From Flavobacteriales bacterium (GTDB taxonomy: Bacteria; Bacteroidota; Bacteroidia; Flavobacteriales_F; PHOS-HE28), in assembly GCA_020635675.1 (NCBI GenBank), contig JACJZJ010000006.1:149196-213195 (forward strand): a stretch of DNA of 64,000 nucleotides, in the 5' to 3' direction. The notes beneath the pieces are model-generated. The model had not been told where the DNA came from, did no database searches, and saw only the letters and a list, made by a program, of their open reading frames with translations. Shown here in pieces: positions 8,577-16,864 of this stretch. A program made the position numbers and the translations under genes. Position 1 is the first letter of the stretch, and every line of letters starts with the position of its first letter.

Positions 8577-9191
8577 TCAGGCGAAGCGCGCATGGAGCAT
8601 GCGCTTGTCGTTCAGAAGACCCTCCAATACGTCGCCGGGCGCGATGGGCCCTACGCCGGCCGGTGTTCCCGTAAAAAGAAGGTCGCCCGGTTCGATGGTG
8701 ATATAGTGCGAGACATGATGCACCAGTTCGGCTACGGAATGGACCATGTCCCGTGTATCCCCCTCCTGGACGACCTCTCCGTTCCGCATGAGTTTCAAAC
8801 GCAGTCCCTGAAGCTCGGTGGCGGAGGTCATCGGCAGGTGTACATCGCCCAATACGGCACTGCCGTCGAAGGCTTTCGCCTTCTCCCACGGGAGCCCCTT
8901 TTCCTTCAGCTCCTGTTGCACCACCCGCGCGGTCAGGTCCAGGCCCAGGGTAAAACTGGCGATCATGCCCGGTGCCATGGCCACGGGAATGTCCTTCGCG
9001 TACGTGTCGAACGCCACGACGAGCTCAAGCTCGTGGTGGATCGGCCCCATATCCGTGGGCAGTTGGATGGGGCGATCGGTGAAGACCAGCGCCGTGGAGG
9101 GCTTTAGGAAGAAGACCGGGGCTTCCGGTACGGCGTTGCCAAGTTCATGCGCATGGTCCGCGTAGTTCCGGCCGATGCAAAAGATCTTCAT
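8577..9191 (-). CDS. Fumarylacetoacetate hydrolase family protein (acylpyruvase-like)
   Basis: A 204-residue single-domain FAH enzyme of the FAHD1/YcgM type, which cleaves acylpyruvates or decarboxylates oxaloacetate with Mg2+. It begins MKIFCIGRNYADHAHELG, with KPSTAL near residue 30, the metal-binding segment HHELELVV near 52, GLDLTARVVQ near 84, KAFDGSAVLG and the C-terminal FTGTPAGVGPI. All are diagnostic. Exact substrate cannot be told from sequence. It follows the exonuclease gene by 27 bases on the same strand. Confidence 0.9.
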   Translation of the reverse strand: MKIFCIGRNYADHAHELGNAVPEAPVFFLKPSTALVFTDRPIQLPTDMGPIHHELELVVAFDTYAKDIPVAMAPGMIASFTLGLDLTARVVQQELKEKGLPWEKAKAFDGSAVLGDVHLPMTSATELQGLRLKLMRNGEVVQEGDTRDMVHSVAELVHHVSHYITIEPGDLLFTGTPAGVGPIAPGDVLEGLLNDKRMLHARFA

Positions 9192-9218
9192 GGATCACAT
9201 AGCGCGCGCTGCGCGGGT

Positions 9219-9989
9219 TCAGGCCTGGATGTCCGCCAATGCACCCTTCATCACGGCCAGGGTCGAGCCGGGGAGCTCGGCCTTGGTCAACAGCCATTGC
9301 AGATAGCCGGGATCATTACGTCCGACCTGCTCCAAAGGCCATCCCCTGTATTTGCCGAAGGATAGGCAGATGTTGCCGGAGGCGTCGAAAGCGAGCTTAC
9401 CGGCGGGATCGGGGCTGCGGTCGCGGTCACCGCTGAATTCTCCGAGCTGGTCCACATCGGCAGGGAGGTCCGGGTAGCGCTCCAATTGGGCCAGCAGCAC
9501 ATCGGCCGTGGCTTCCACATCGGCCAGTGCGTCGTGGGCGCCGATGAGCTCCCCGCCGAGGTAGTAGCGCACCGCTGCGCTGAGGTCCCTGGGCTCCATC
9601 TTGTGGAAGATCCGTTGCACGTCCACGATCCGAAGGGCGGACGTGTCCCACGATCGCCCCACACGGTGTAGTTCCTCGGCGAGCATGGGCACGTCGAAAC
9701 GCAGGCAATTGAACCCGCCAAGGTCGCAGCCCGCCAGTCGTTCGAGCAGTTCGTCGGCCAGGTCATCCAGTGCCGGCGCTCCCGCAACGTCGGCGTCGGT
9801 GATGCGATGGATGGCGGTGGCCTCGGGCGGTATGGGTATCCCCGGGTGCACCAGGCTCTTCCAAGTTGTACGTGAGCCGTCCGCGTGCAGGACCACGACA
9901 CCGATCTGGACGATGCGGTCCGCACCGATCCGGACCCCGGTGGTCTCGAGATCGAAGAAGGCGATCGGACGTTCGAGCTTCAGGCGCAT
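9219..9989 (-). CDS. DEDDh 3'-5' exonuclease (DnaQ/ExoX-like)
   Basis: A 256-residue protein. The exonuclease domain fills residues 1-170: FFDLETTGV (DxE), HRITDADV, a GGFNCLRFDVPML segment and AHDALADVEATADV, supplying the His and Asp of the DEDDh set. The C-terminal part (about 205-250) contains FGKYRGWPLEQV and GYLQWLL, a small domain seen in exodeoxyribonuclease X-like proteins. It probably proofreads or trims DNA ends; whether it is a polymerase subunit is not clear. CAAAGTTC (9994-10001), one mismatch from the promoter box, sits four bases before the ATG. Confidence 0.87.
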   Translation of the reverse strand: MRLKLERPIAFFDLETTGVRIGADRIVQIGVVVLHADGSRTTWKSLVHPGIPIPPEATAIHRITDADVAGAPALDDLADELLERLAGCDLGGFNCLRFDVPMLAEELHRVGRSWDTSALRIVDVQRIFHKMEPRDLSAAVRYYLGGELIGAHDALADVEATADVLLAQLERYPDLPADVDQLGEFSGDRDRSPDPAGKLAFDASGNICLSFGKYRGWPLEQVGRNDPGYLQWLLTKAELPGSTLAVMKGALADIQA

Positions 9990-10009
9990 CGGTCAAAGTT
10001 CACCAATGG

Positions 10010-10037
10010 AAAGGCCCCGGTGTGCACCGGGGCCTTT
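10010..10037 (-). terminator. Hairpin after the PorE-like gene
   Basis: An 11-bp perfect stem (AAAGGCCCCGG with its complement) around a six-base loop, 22 bases past the stop of the gene ending at 10060. On the minus strand only TTT of the stem end follows, so it is a plausible but short-tailed intrinsic terminator. Confidence 0.55.
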
Positions 10038-10059
10038 CAAGTTCTTCACGATCCGCGAT

Positions 10060-12258
10060 CTAGCGGGTCTTGAGCTTCACGTACTGGAACTTCCCGTATT
10101 TCTCGGTCTCCTTGTAGTCGCCGCGATACCTCGGGCCCTGGACCAGATGGTTCACCGCTTCCAGCAGGATCTTGTTCGGGTCCTTGCCGCGCGCCTGCAC
10201 GGACTCGATCAGGCGTTTCCGCGCGTCCTCCATCCGCAGATTGCTGAGGTTCTCGTTCGAACCGTAGGTCTTCGTAGGCACGTGCGATGCACTGGACTCG
10301 ATCACCACGTTCGCCTTCCCTTTCTCGTCGATCAGGTTCACCACGGCATCGATGAACGCCTTCCAATCGGACTCGTTCAGGTCGATATCCTTCATGTTGT
10401 AGGCGTAGAACTTCTGGTACTCCTTCACATAGGAGGCGTCGGGCATGGTGTGCGTTACACCCTTGTCCTTCATCTCCTTGTCCGTCATGGCCTCCTTTCC
10501 GGATGCTTTGCCCTTCTCCTCGGCGGTCTCCTTGCCGGTCGTCGGTACGCCCTTCTCCTTCGATCCCGGTGGCGACCCCTTCGGTAGGTCGACCATGCTG
10601 GCCGGTCCGGTGATCGCGACCGGGTTCAGGTAGATCTCCTTGTTGATCTCCTGATAAGCGGATTCGCACTCCACGAAAATGTCCTCGGTATGGATGGTCT
10701 TGTCATCCACGCGATAGTCGAGGTTGTACTCCTTGCAGGGTGGGAGGATCACGACATAGACACCGTCCCGCTGCCGTGGCTTGTAGGTCTTGACCTCGCC
10801 TGTGGACTTGTCGGTGACATACAGGATCGTGCTTGGCGGTATGCTCTGGCCCGGTGGTGGCACGATGAACCCCTTCAACACGGTCAGGCCTTCGGCCTCC
10901 ATCTCCTCGGGGAAGTCAACGAAGTAGATGTCCTTCTCCCCATAGCCACCGATCTTGTCGGAGCTGAAGTACCCGCGGCGGCCGTCCGCCGTGGTCACGA
11001 AGAACACATCGTCATCCACCGTATTCAGCGGGTAGCCGATGTTGACCGGTGGGGTCCATGTGCCATCGTCCTGCAGTTCGGTGGAGAAGATGTCGAACCC
11101 CCCCATGCTGTTGTGGCCCTTGGAGGCGAAGAAAAGCGTGCGTCCGTTGGGGTGGATAAAGACGCCATCCTCGTCGTACGGGGTATTGACCACGTTGCCG
11201 ATGTTCTGGGCCTTGCTCCATTCACCGTCCGGTAGACGCACCACCCGGTAGATGTCCCTTCCACCCGAACCTCCCTTACGGTCGCTTACGAAATACAAGG
11301 TGTTCCCGTCCGCGGAAAGGGCGGCATGCGTCTCCCAGCTCTTCGTGTTCACATCGCTGCCGATAAGAACCGGGTCGCTCCACAACTCCCCGACCAGCTT
11401 GCTTTCATAGAGGTTGCCATCGCCGCCATCGTCCCGATAGATGATCAGGGTCTGACCATCGGCGCTCACGTTGACCGAGGCGAGATGTCCCGCATCCGCC
11501 GGGTTGATGTTGAGCAGTTCGGGTGCCTGCCAGTTGCCCTCGCGGTCCTTGTAGCTCACGTAGATGTTCTCGAAGGGCAGGCCTGCCTTTTCATCAATGA
11601 TGCCCGCGTTCGAACTATCCGGACGGATCCGTCGCGAGGTGAAGAACAGCGCATTGCCGTCCACGGACAGCACCGGACTGAAGTCAGGGTATTCGCTGTT
11701 GACCACGGGTCCTACGTTGCTGATCTCATAGGCCTTCGGGTCCGCGATCAGCGTGCGGGCGTTCGCGGTCTGTTCCTTTCCACGGATCGCCAGTTGCCGG
11801 AGTTCGTGGTTCTGGTCCACCTCGTCGATGAACTTTTGATAGAACTGGTCGGCCTTGTCGAACTCACCGTTCAGGTGATAGGCCCGGCCGAGATAATAGT
11901 CCACCTCCACCGGCGCGTTGGTCTCCTTCGGGTCGAAGGGATCGTAGCCGGAGGTATTGAACCCTCCGTACCCCCCCTTCCGCTTTTGTGCGGCCGCTTC
12001 CAGATAGGACAATGCCTTCTGTTTGTGGTTGTAGGAGTGGAAATAGGAATACCCCAGTTTGTATTGCAGGTTCGCGTTGTCCGGTTGTTGGTCCAGCAGT
12101 TCCTTCCAGATCTCAGCGGCCTGGTTGTAGAACTTCTCCTCCATCAGCTTGTTGGCCTCCTCGAACTTCCAATTGAAGCTCGTGTTGTCACCTTGTGCGG
12201 TGGCCGATCGGGTGGAGAGCAGAGCCAACGCCAACAGCGCAGGGTAGCTGTATCTCAT
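10060..12258 (-). CDS. PorE-like outer-membrane protein (TPR, PD40 propeller, OmpA-like end)
   Basis: A 732-residue protein. The start at 12258 gives a signal peptide ending SATAQG. Residues 28-200 carry TPR-like helices (EEANKLMEEKFYNQAAEIWKE, then LGYSYFHSY). Residues 200-470 hold PD40 (WD40-like) strands: FFTSRR, LIIYRDDGGDGNLY, YFVSDRKGGSGGRDIY, LFFASKGHNSMGGFDIF and GYFSSDKIGGYGEKDIYFV. A carboxypeptidase-regulatory-like stretch follows, then a C-terminal OmpA-like region (VVIESSASHVP, NLRMEDARKRLIE). This order matches PorE, which anchors the type IX secretion complex to peptidoglycan. The OmpA part is diverged. A T9SS cargo is encoded at 3152. Paralogues with this architecture are common, so the exact identity is uncertain. 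Confidence 0.85.
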   Translation of the reverse strand: MRYSYPALLALALLSTRSATAQGDNTSFNWKFEEANKLMEEKFYNQAAEIWKELLDQQPDNANLQYKLGYSYFHSYNHKQKALSYLEAAAQKRKGGYGGFNTSGYDPFDPKETNAPVEVDYYLGRAYHLNGEFDKADQFYQKFIDEVDQNHELRQLAIRGKEQTANARTLIADPKAYEISNVGPVVNSEYPDFSPVLSVDGNALFFTSRRIRPDSSNAGIIDEKAGLPFENIYVSYKDREGNWQAPELLNINPADAGHLASVNVSADGQTLIIYRDDGGDGNLYESKLVGELWSDPVLIGSDVNTKSWETHAALSADGNTLYFVSDRKGGSGGRDIYRVVRLPDGEWSKAQNIGNVVNTPYDEDGVFIHPNGRTLFFASKGHNSMGGFDIFSTELQDDGTWTPPVNIGYPLNTVDDDVFFVTTADGRRGYFSSDKIGGYGEKDIYFVDFPEEMEAEGLTVLKGFIVPPPGQSIPPSTILYVTDKSTGEVKTYKPRQRDGVYVVILPPCKEYNLDYRVDDKTIHTEDIFVECESAYQEINKEIYLNPVAITGPASMVDLPKGSPPGSKEKGVPTTGKETAEEKGKASGKEAMTDKEMKDKGVTHTMPDASYVKEYQKFYAYNMKDIDLNESDWKAFIDAVVNLIDEKGKANVVIESSASHVPTKTYGSNENLSNLRMEDARKRLIESVQARGKDPNKILLEAVNHLVQGPRYRGDYKETEKYGKFQYVKLKTR

Positions 12259-12334
12259 TGCGTGGGTCGTTCGTTCAGGTCGGTCATGTCGGGCGCGGAT
12301 AAATGTAGATATTTTCCCTACCCACGGTCCGTGG

Positions 12335-13687
12335 TCAATAGTCCGTTCCCGGCGACCATGCTTCAAGGATGTCGGCCACGCGACGCACGAAACGCCCGCC
12401 CAGTGCGCCATCCACGACGCGATGGTCATAGCTGTGGCTGAGGAACATCATGTGCCTGATGCCGATCAGGTCGCCTTGTGGTGTTTCGATGACCGCCGGC
12501 TTCTTGCGGATGGCACCAGTGGCCATGATCGCCACCTGGGGTTGATTGATCACGGGGGTGCCCAGTACGTTCCCGAAGGTGCCCACGTTCGTAACGGTAT
12601 AGGTGCCCCCTTGGATCTCATCGGGCTGGAGCTTCCCGGCCCTGGCCCGTTCCGCCAGGTCGTTCACCGCCTTGGCCATGCCCACCAGGTTCAGCCGGTC
12701 GGCGTTCCTGATCACCGGCACGATGAGGTTGCCGCTCGGGAGGGCCGCGGCCATTCCGATGTTGATGTCCCGCTTCCGGATGATGTTGTAGCCATCGACC
12801 TGCACGTTCACCATGGGCATCTCCTTGATCGCCTGGACGATCGCCATGATGAACATCGGCGTGAAGGTCAGTTTCTCACCCTCGCGCTGTTCGAACGCCT
12901 TCTTCACTTTTTCACGCCACCGGACCAGTTCGGTCACATCGGCTTCGACGAAGCTGGTGACATGCGGGCTGGTGCGTTTGCTCATCACCATGTGGTCGGC
13001 GATCAACCGACGCATGCGGTCCATCTCGATGATCTCGTCACCGGGTGCGGGCCGAACGGATGGAACACCGGTGGCTGCTGGGGTGGCTGCGGCCACCGCG
13101 GATGCCCTCGCGGTCTGCTGCTGCAATTCGGATGGAGGGTGGGGTCGGGACGTGCCGCGATCGGGCAGATAGTCGAGCAGGTCCTTCTTGGTGACCCGGC
13201 CCCCGGAACCCGAACCGGGGATGGTTTCGAGCTCGGCCATGGTGACCCCTTCGTTCCGGGCGATGTTCCTGACCAAGGGGGAATAGAATCGGCCGCTTGG
13301 GCCCGTCCGAGCTGGCCCCGCACCTTCTGCTGCGGTGCCTTGATGGGGTTCGGAGGCGGCGTGGCCGTTCCCGGACGGTGGGCCGTCCGTGGTGCGCACC
13401 GGCGCAGCAGTGGCCTCCGGTACAGGAGCGGGGATGGAAGCTTCCGCGGGTCCACCTGCGACGCCGATCCTGGCGATCGGCCGTCCTACTTTCACCACAT
13501 CACCGTCCTTGACCAGACGCTCGAGCAGCACGCCGTCCTGGGGGGCGGGCACTTCGCTATCCACCTTGTCCGTGGCGATCTCCACGATGGGCTCATCGGC
13601 CTCCACGCGGTCGCCTTCCTGCTTCAACCATTTGATGATGGTGGCCTCGGCCACGCTCTCGCCCATCTTGGGCAGCAATATCTCCAT
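12335..13687 (-). CDS. Dihydrolipoamide acyltransferase (E2) of a 2-oxoacid dehydrogenase
   Basis: A 450-residue E2 component. One lipoyl domain (1-76) with the lipoylated Lys41 in EIATDKVDS; an Ala/Pro-rich linker; an E1/E3-binding domain at about 135-174 (SPLVRNIARNEGV, GGRVTKKDLLDYL); and the catalytic core from 217 with the active-site HRVVDG (His422, Asp426). A single lipoyl domain and the MEILLPKMGESV start suggest the branched-chain 2-oxoacid or 2-oxoglutarate type, not pyruvate. No E1 or E3 gene is nearby. Promoter box at 13724-13731. Confidence 0.93.
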   Translation of the reverse strand: MEILLPKMGESVAEATIIKWLKQEGDRVEADEPIVEIATDKVDSEVPAPQDGVLLERLVKDGDVVKVGRPIARIGVAGGPAEASIPAPVPEATAAPVRTTDGPPSGNGHAASEPHQGTAAEGAGPARTGPSGRFYSPLVRNIARNEGVTMAELETIPGSGSGGRVTKKDLLDYLPDRGTSRPHPPSELQQQTARASAVAAATPAATGVPSVRPAPGDEIIEMDRMRRLIADHMVMSKRTSPHVTSFVEADVTELVRWREKVKKAFEQREGEKLTFTPMFIMAIVQAIKEMPMVNVQVDGYNIIRKRDINIGMAAALPSGNLIVPVIRNADRLNLVGMAKAVNDLAERARAGKLQPDEIQGGTYTVTNVGTFGNVLGTPVINQPQVAIMATGAIRKKPAVIETPQGDLIGIRHMMFLSHSYDHRVVDGALGGRFVRRVADILEAWSPGTDY

Positions 13688-13723
13688 CGTTGACGGTCCT
13701 TTCTTGGGTGCGGATGGTCGCGC

Positions 13724-13731
13724 CAAAGGTA
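13724..13731 (-). promoter_or_regulatory. TAnnTTTG promoter box (TACCTTTG) for the E2 gene
   Basis: Exact match on the minus strand, 36 bases before the E2 start codon, and just upstream of the end of the sulfotransferase gene. Confidence 0.5.
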
Positions 13732-13738
13732 AACTTCG

Positions 13739-16700
13739 TCAGGATGATCGCGGGTGTGTAGACCCGGTCATGCTCTTTTGCAACAATCGCGTGTAAAGGG
13801 CGTCCGCCCTTGCCCGGAGGTCCTTATCAACGGACCCGTCGAACGCATTGTCGTTGGCGAACGGATCGGCCCTTGGAAGCTGCAGGTCCATGCCGACATG
13901 TTCCCCGATCCGAAGGAGGACACCATCGGGATCGCGCAGCAGGTCCGCATAGGCGATCAATAGCGTGCCGTCCTCCGCGATGAGGTCGAGCAATCGCGCG
14001 TAGTAGGCGATCCAGACCTGCAGCCAGTGGTCGATGGAATCCGGTGCCGCATCGATGCGCGTGTGCTCCCCCGCGAACACGAAATGTTTCAGGCCAAGGC
14101 CGAACTCGTGATGACCGAGCCAATCCATGTATTCCCGCACAAAGGGGTCGGCGCGCTGCATTTCGGTGAACCGGAGATGTTGCTTCATCAGTGACCAGGC
14201 ATGGTCGATCGGTTCCCGAAAGAGGAATACGGTCCGAAGCGCAGGCATTCTTTTCCGAAGTGACGCGTACCGCAGGATCAGGTTGTTGTTCTTTGCCAGA
14301 TAGACCGGACGTTCCGGATGCTGTCGCCCGATGATCCGCTGATAGTCCGCATAATCCGCGGCGACCTCGGCGGAAAGGGTGTGCTCCACCAGCACATCCC
14401 CCTGGATGTACGCATCATCAAGGAATACCTTGAAGAAGTACTCCTCGAGGGCCTCGACGCTGGTATAGCTGAACAGCACCTTGTCACCATGGCTCCGTTC
14501 GCGCGCTGCGCCCGACCTCGGTCGGTAGATCCGGTGCCAGATGTTCGGGGCCAGCAACAGCGGCATATTGGCGTAGGAGAGCGAGTGGAACACCGGCGAA
14601 CGGGCCAGCATGGTGGTGAGCGCCGTGGTGCCTGCACGGGCGAGCCCGGAGATGATCACCGGACCCTGTCGGGGCATCACGCCGATGGGCCGGTCCAATG
14701 CGCGGCGTTCCCGCTCGAACAGGAACCGGCCGATGTGGCGCCCGTTCAGCACCACCCGATGCAGGAGTTTCGACCATGGGGAATAATCCGTGCGGGTGCG
14801 AAACCGGGATGCCAGTGCGAACGGCAGGGTGGTGCCGAGAAGAAGTGCCACTAGGTTCCAGCCATGCATGGGCGCATCCAGGTAGGCCCAAGGCCTTTCC
14901 GTGCCTCCGAGCACGACGAGCGGGACCGCGGCCAAAGCAAGCACGAGCAGCGATAGCATCACAAGACCCAGCAGCGCGCTGCTTTCGGCGGTCGCCTGGC
15001 GCACCAAGATCTTGGACCGGATGTTCTCCCCGGACCGGCGGTCGAGCAGGGCATCGACGAGCCTTCCCGTAAGCTCGATCAGCCGCATGAAGGGGCGCTG
15101 CAGGAGCATGATGCCCACCGCCAGCAGTACCGATGAGAAAAGCACCACAAGCCATACGGACAAGGGGGGCGGTCCGGATGGCGTTCGTCCTACAGTGCCG
15201 ATCGCACCGTCCGGGGCGAACTCATCGTCGAGGCCGTTCACGTCCGGCAGGATTCCGATCGCCCTGGTGAAACCTGCCTCGCGGACGAGGCTGTCCGGCA
15301 GGATGCGGACCCACGCCGGCACATGGACCCGCCCACCCATCGGTGTGCCGAACACCTTGTTCAACAGCACCTGGTCATCGCGGAGCACCATGTACCGACG
15401 CTGGCTCGGCAGTTCCAGATATAGGGAACCGTCCGGCAGGATCTCATGGAGGCCCTGCGTCCGGGACCGCGCATGCTCGCGTGCCATCAGGCTGTCGCCG
15501 ATCGTCCAGTGGTGCCCGTCCGCGAGATCGATCACGACCACCTGGGAATGGTCCAGGTCGTCCACCGGAAGGTCCCTTTCCTTGGGTACATGTGTGCGGT
15601 TGCTCAGGGAGTATTGCTCACGGAAGATCTGGCGATTGCTGAACACCGAGATGGTGGTACCCGGACCGATGTTGATGTCGTGCTGCGCCAGGAAAGGACC
15701 ATCGATCACGCGCACCACACTGTCCGCCCCCGGTCGGTATTGCACGACCATGGAACGGTCGCGCAAACTGAGGAAGAGATCGCCTTTCCGCCAACAGGGA
15801 CCGTCCCGCAGCGCAGGTACCACATCGTTCAAGTGGATCGGGTCGTTCATGTTCCCGCTGAACAATCGTCCGGCAAGGCCGTTCCGCACGAGGATCCCAG
15901 CAACACTTTTCCGGTAGATGATATGGCCATCCGCTGGATCGATGCGCACGATGTGATCGTCCTGATAGGCGATCCTTTCACCATAAAGGCCACGGACCAC
16001 GCGTCCCACCGTAGGGCCTTCCGGTCCGAGGGGCAGGTCCGATGCACAGGTCCACAGTTTTCCCTCCGCATCGACCTGGGTCGCGTGGTGGTAGACCAGA
16101 TCATGGTCCGTCCAAAGCACGTGGCCGTTCCGGTCCATACGGAACAGGTTCGGCGTCATGTCCAGCTTTGCAACGAAGGAGCCATCAGGCAGGAGGTACG
16201 GGTGCAGTGGCGGGGAGTTCTCGAACAAGCGCCCCACCTCGTTCAAACGCCATTCGGATCCTGCTCCCGTGCGAGGAACGGTCCATTGCCAGAGCAGTGA
16301 ATCGTTGCGCAGATCGAACAGCCGCACCTGCCAGGCGTCCTCGTCGCGGTCCCAGAAAGCACCGATGCCGAGGATGTCCATTTCCAAACGGTCGACCGCC
16401 TGGAACCCGGCGGGTGGAAGCCCATAGAAATCCGGGATGTTCCTGAGGGTGCTGCTCCCGAGCACGGAGCGGGCGTCCTCGACGAGGTGCACGCAGCGTG
16501 CCAGTGCCCGTGACAGGCGCCCCAATCGCTGTTCGCCGTTCACCGCGTCCACAGCCCCCCATGCGATGAACGCGATGGCCCCCAGGACCAGCAGGGCCCA
16601 CGCGCCGATCCGCGCCGTGCCGCGCAGCAATTCCCTTCCTGCACCCACGTTCCCGCTCCGCAGGCCGCTACCGATGCGCTTCAGGGGGATCCAGAGGATC

Positions 16701-16801
16701 ACACCGAAGGAGAACAGCACGAGGCCGATCAGCAGGAGCACGATGATGATCGTACCCAGACCGATACCGGGACCTACATACAGAAGGGGGACGTGTGGCA
16801 T
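13739..16801 (-). CDS. Membrane fusion: periplasmic arylsulfotransferase-like propeller plus cytosolic PAPS-type sulfotransferase
   Basis: A 1020-residue protein. Predicted membrane spans at 17-39, 68-84, 548-567, 607-632 and 649-665. Loops 40-67 and 568-606 and the segment after 665 are rich in Arg/Lys, so by the positive-inside rule residues 86-547 are periplasmic and 666-1020 cytosolic. The periplasmic part has repeated H-x-(x)-DG-x-L units (HHATQVDAEGKLW at 238, HLNDVVPAL at 323, QHDINIGPGT at 373, LHEILPDGSLYL at 451), as in arylsulfotransferase-type propellers. The cytosolic part has the PAPS-binding P-loop ISGLARAGTTAL (717-728) and the later VFLFREPIDHAWSL motif. Both a PAPS-independent and a PAPS-dependent type therefore occur in one chain. 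Acceptors are unknown. Its neighbour is a GT2 fusion. Confidence 0.78.
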   Translation of the reverse strand: MPHVPLLYVGPGIGLGTIIIVLLLIGLVLFSFGVILWIPLKRIGSGLRSGNVGAGRELLRGTARIGAWALLVLGAIAFIAWGAVDAVNGEQRLGRLSRALARCVHLVEDARSVLGSSTLRNIPDFYGLPPAGFQAVDRLEMDILGIGAFWDRDEDAWQVRLFDLRNDSLLWQWTVPRTGAGSEWRLNEVGRLFENSPPLHPYLLPDGSFVAKLDMTPNLFRMDRNGHVLWTDHDLVYHHATQVDAEGKLWTCASDLPLGPEGPTVGRVVRGLYGERIAYQDDHIVRIDPADGHIIYRKSVAGILVRNGLAGRLFSGNMNDPIHLNDVVPALRDGPCWRKGDLFLSLRDRSMVVQYRPGADSVVRVIDGPFLAQHDINIGPGTTISVFSNRQIFREQYSLSNRTHVPKERDLPVDDLDHSQVVVIDLADGHHWTIGDSLMAREHARSRTQGLHEILPDGSLYLELPSQRRYMVLRDDQVLLNKVFGTPMGGRVHVPAWVRILPDSLVREAGFTRAIGILPDVNGLDDEFAPDGAIGTVGRTPSGPPPLSVWLVVLFSSVLLAVGIMLLQRPFMRLIELTGRLVDALLDRRSGENIRSKILVRQATAESSALLGLVMLSLLVLALAAVPLVVLGGTERPWAYLDAPMHGWNLVALLLGTTLPFALASRFRTRTDYSPWSKLLHRVVLNGRHIGRFLFERERRALDRPIGVMPRQGPVIISGLARAGTTALTTMLARSPVFHSLSYANMPLLLAPNIWHRIYRPRSGAARERSHGDKVLFSYTSVEALEEYFFKVFLDDAYIQGDVLVEHTLSAEVAADYADYQRIIGRQHPERPVYLAKNNNLILRYASLRKRMPALRTVFLFREPIDHAWSLMKQHLRFTEMQRADPFVREYMDWLGHHEFGLGLKHFVFAGEHTRIDAAPDSIDHWLQVWIAYYARLLDLIAEDGTLLIAYADLLRDPDGVLLRIGEHVGMDLQLPRADPFANDNAFDGSVDKDLRARADALYTRLLQKSMTGSTHPRSS

Positions 16802-16853
16802 GGGCTCGGGACGCGTTCCGCTGCGCGAGGCCCATTCTGTCGGCAGCGGTCGG

Positions 16854-16861
16854 CAAATATA
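16854..16861 (-). promoter_or_regulatory. TAnnTTTG promoter box (TATATTTG) for the sulfotransferase fusion
   Basis: Exact match on the minus strand, 52 bases before the start codon, just past the stop codon of the upstream GT2 gene. It suggests the fusion gene has its own promoter. Confidence 0.5.
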
Positions 16862-16864
16862 GGA

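Noticed and set aside
7920..9107. Plus-strand frame of 395 codons across kdsA and the FAH gene
   Set aside because: It crosses two well-supported genes and a promoter box; composition is that of a shadow frame.
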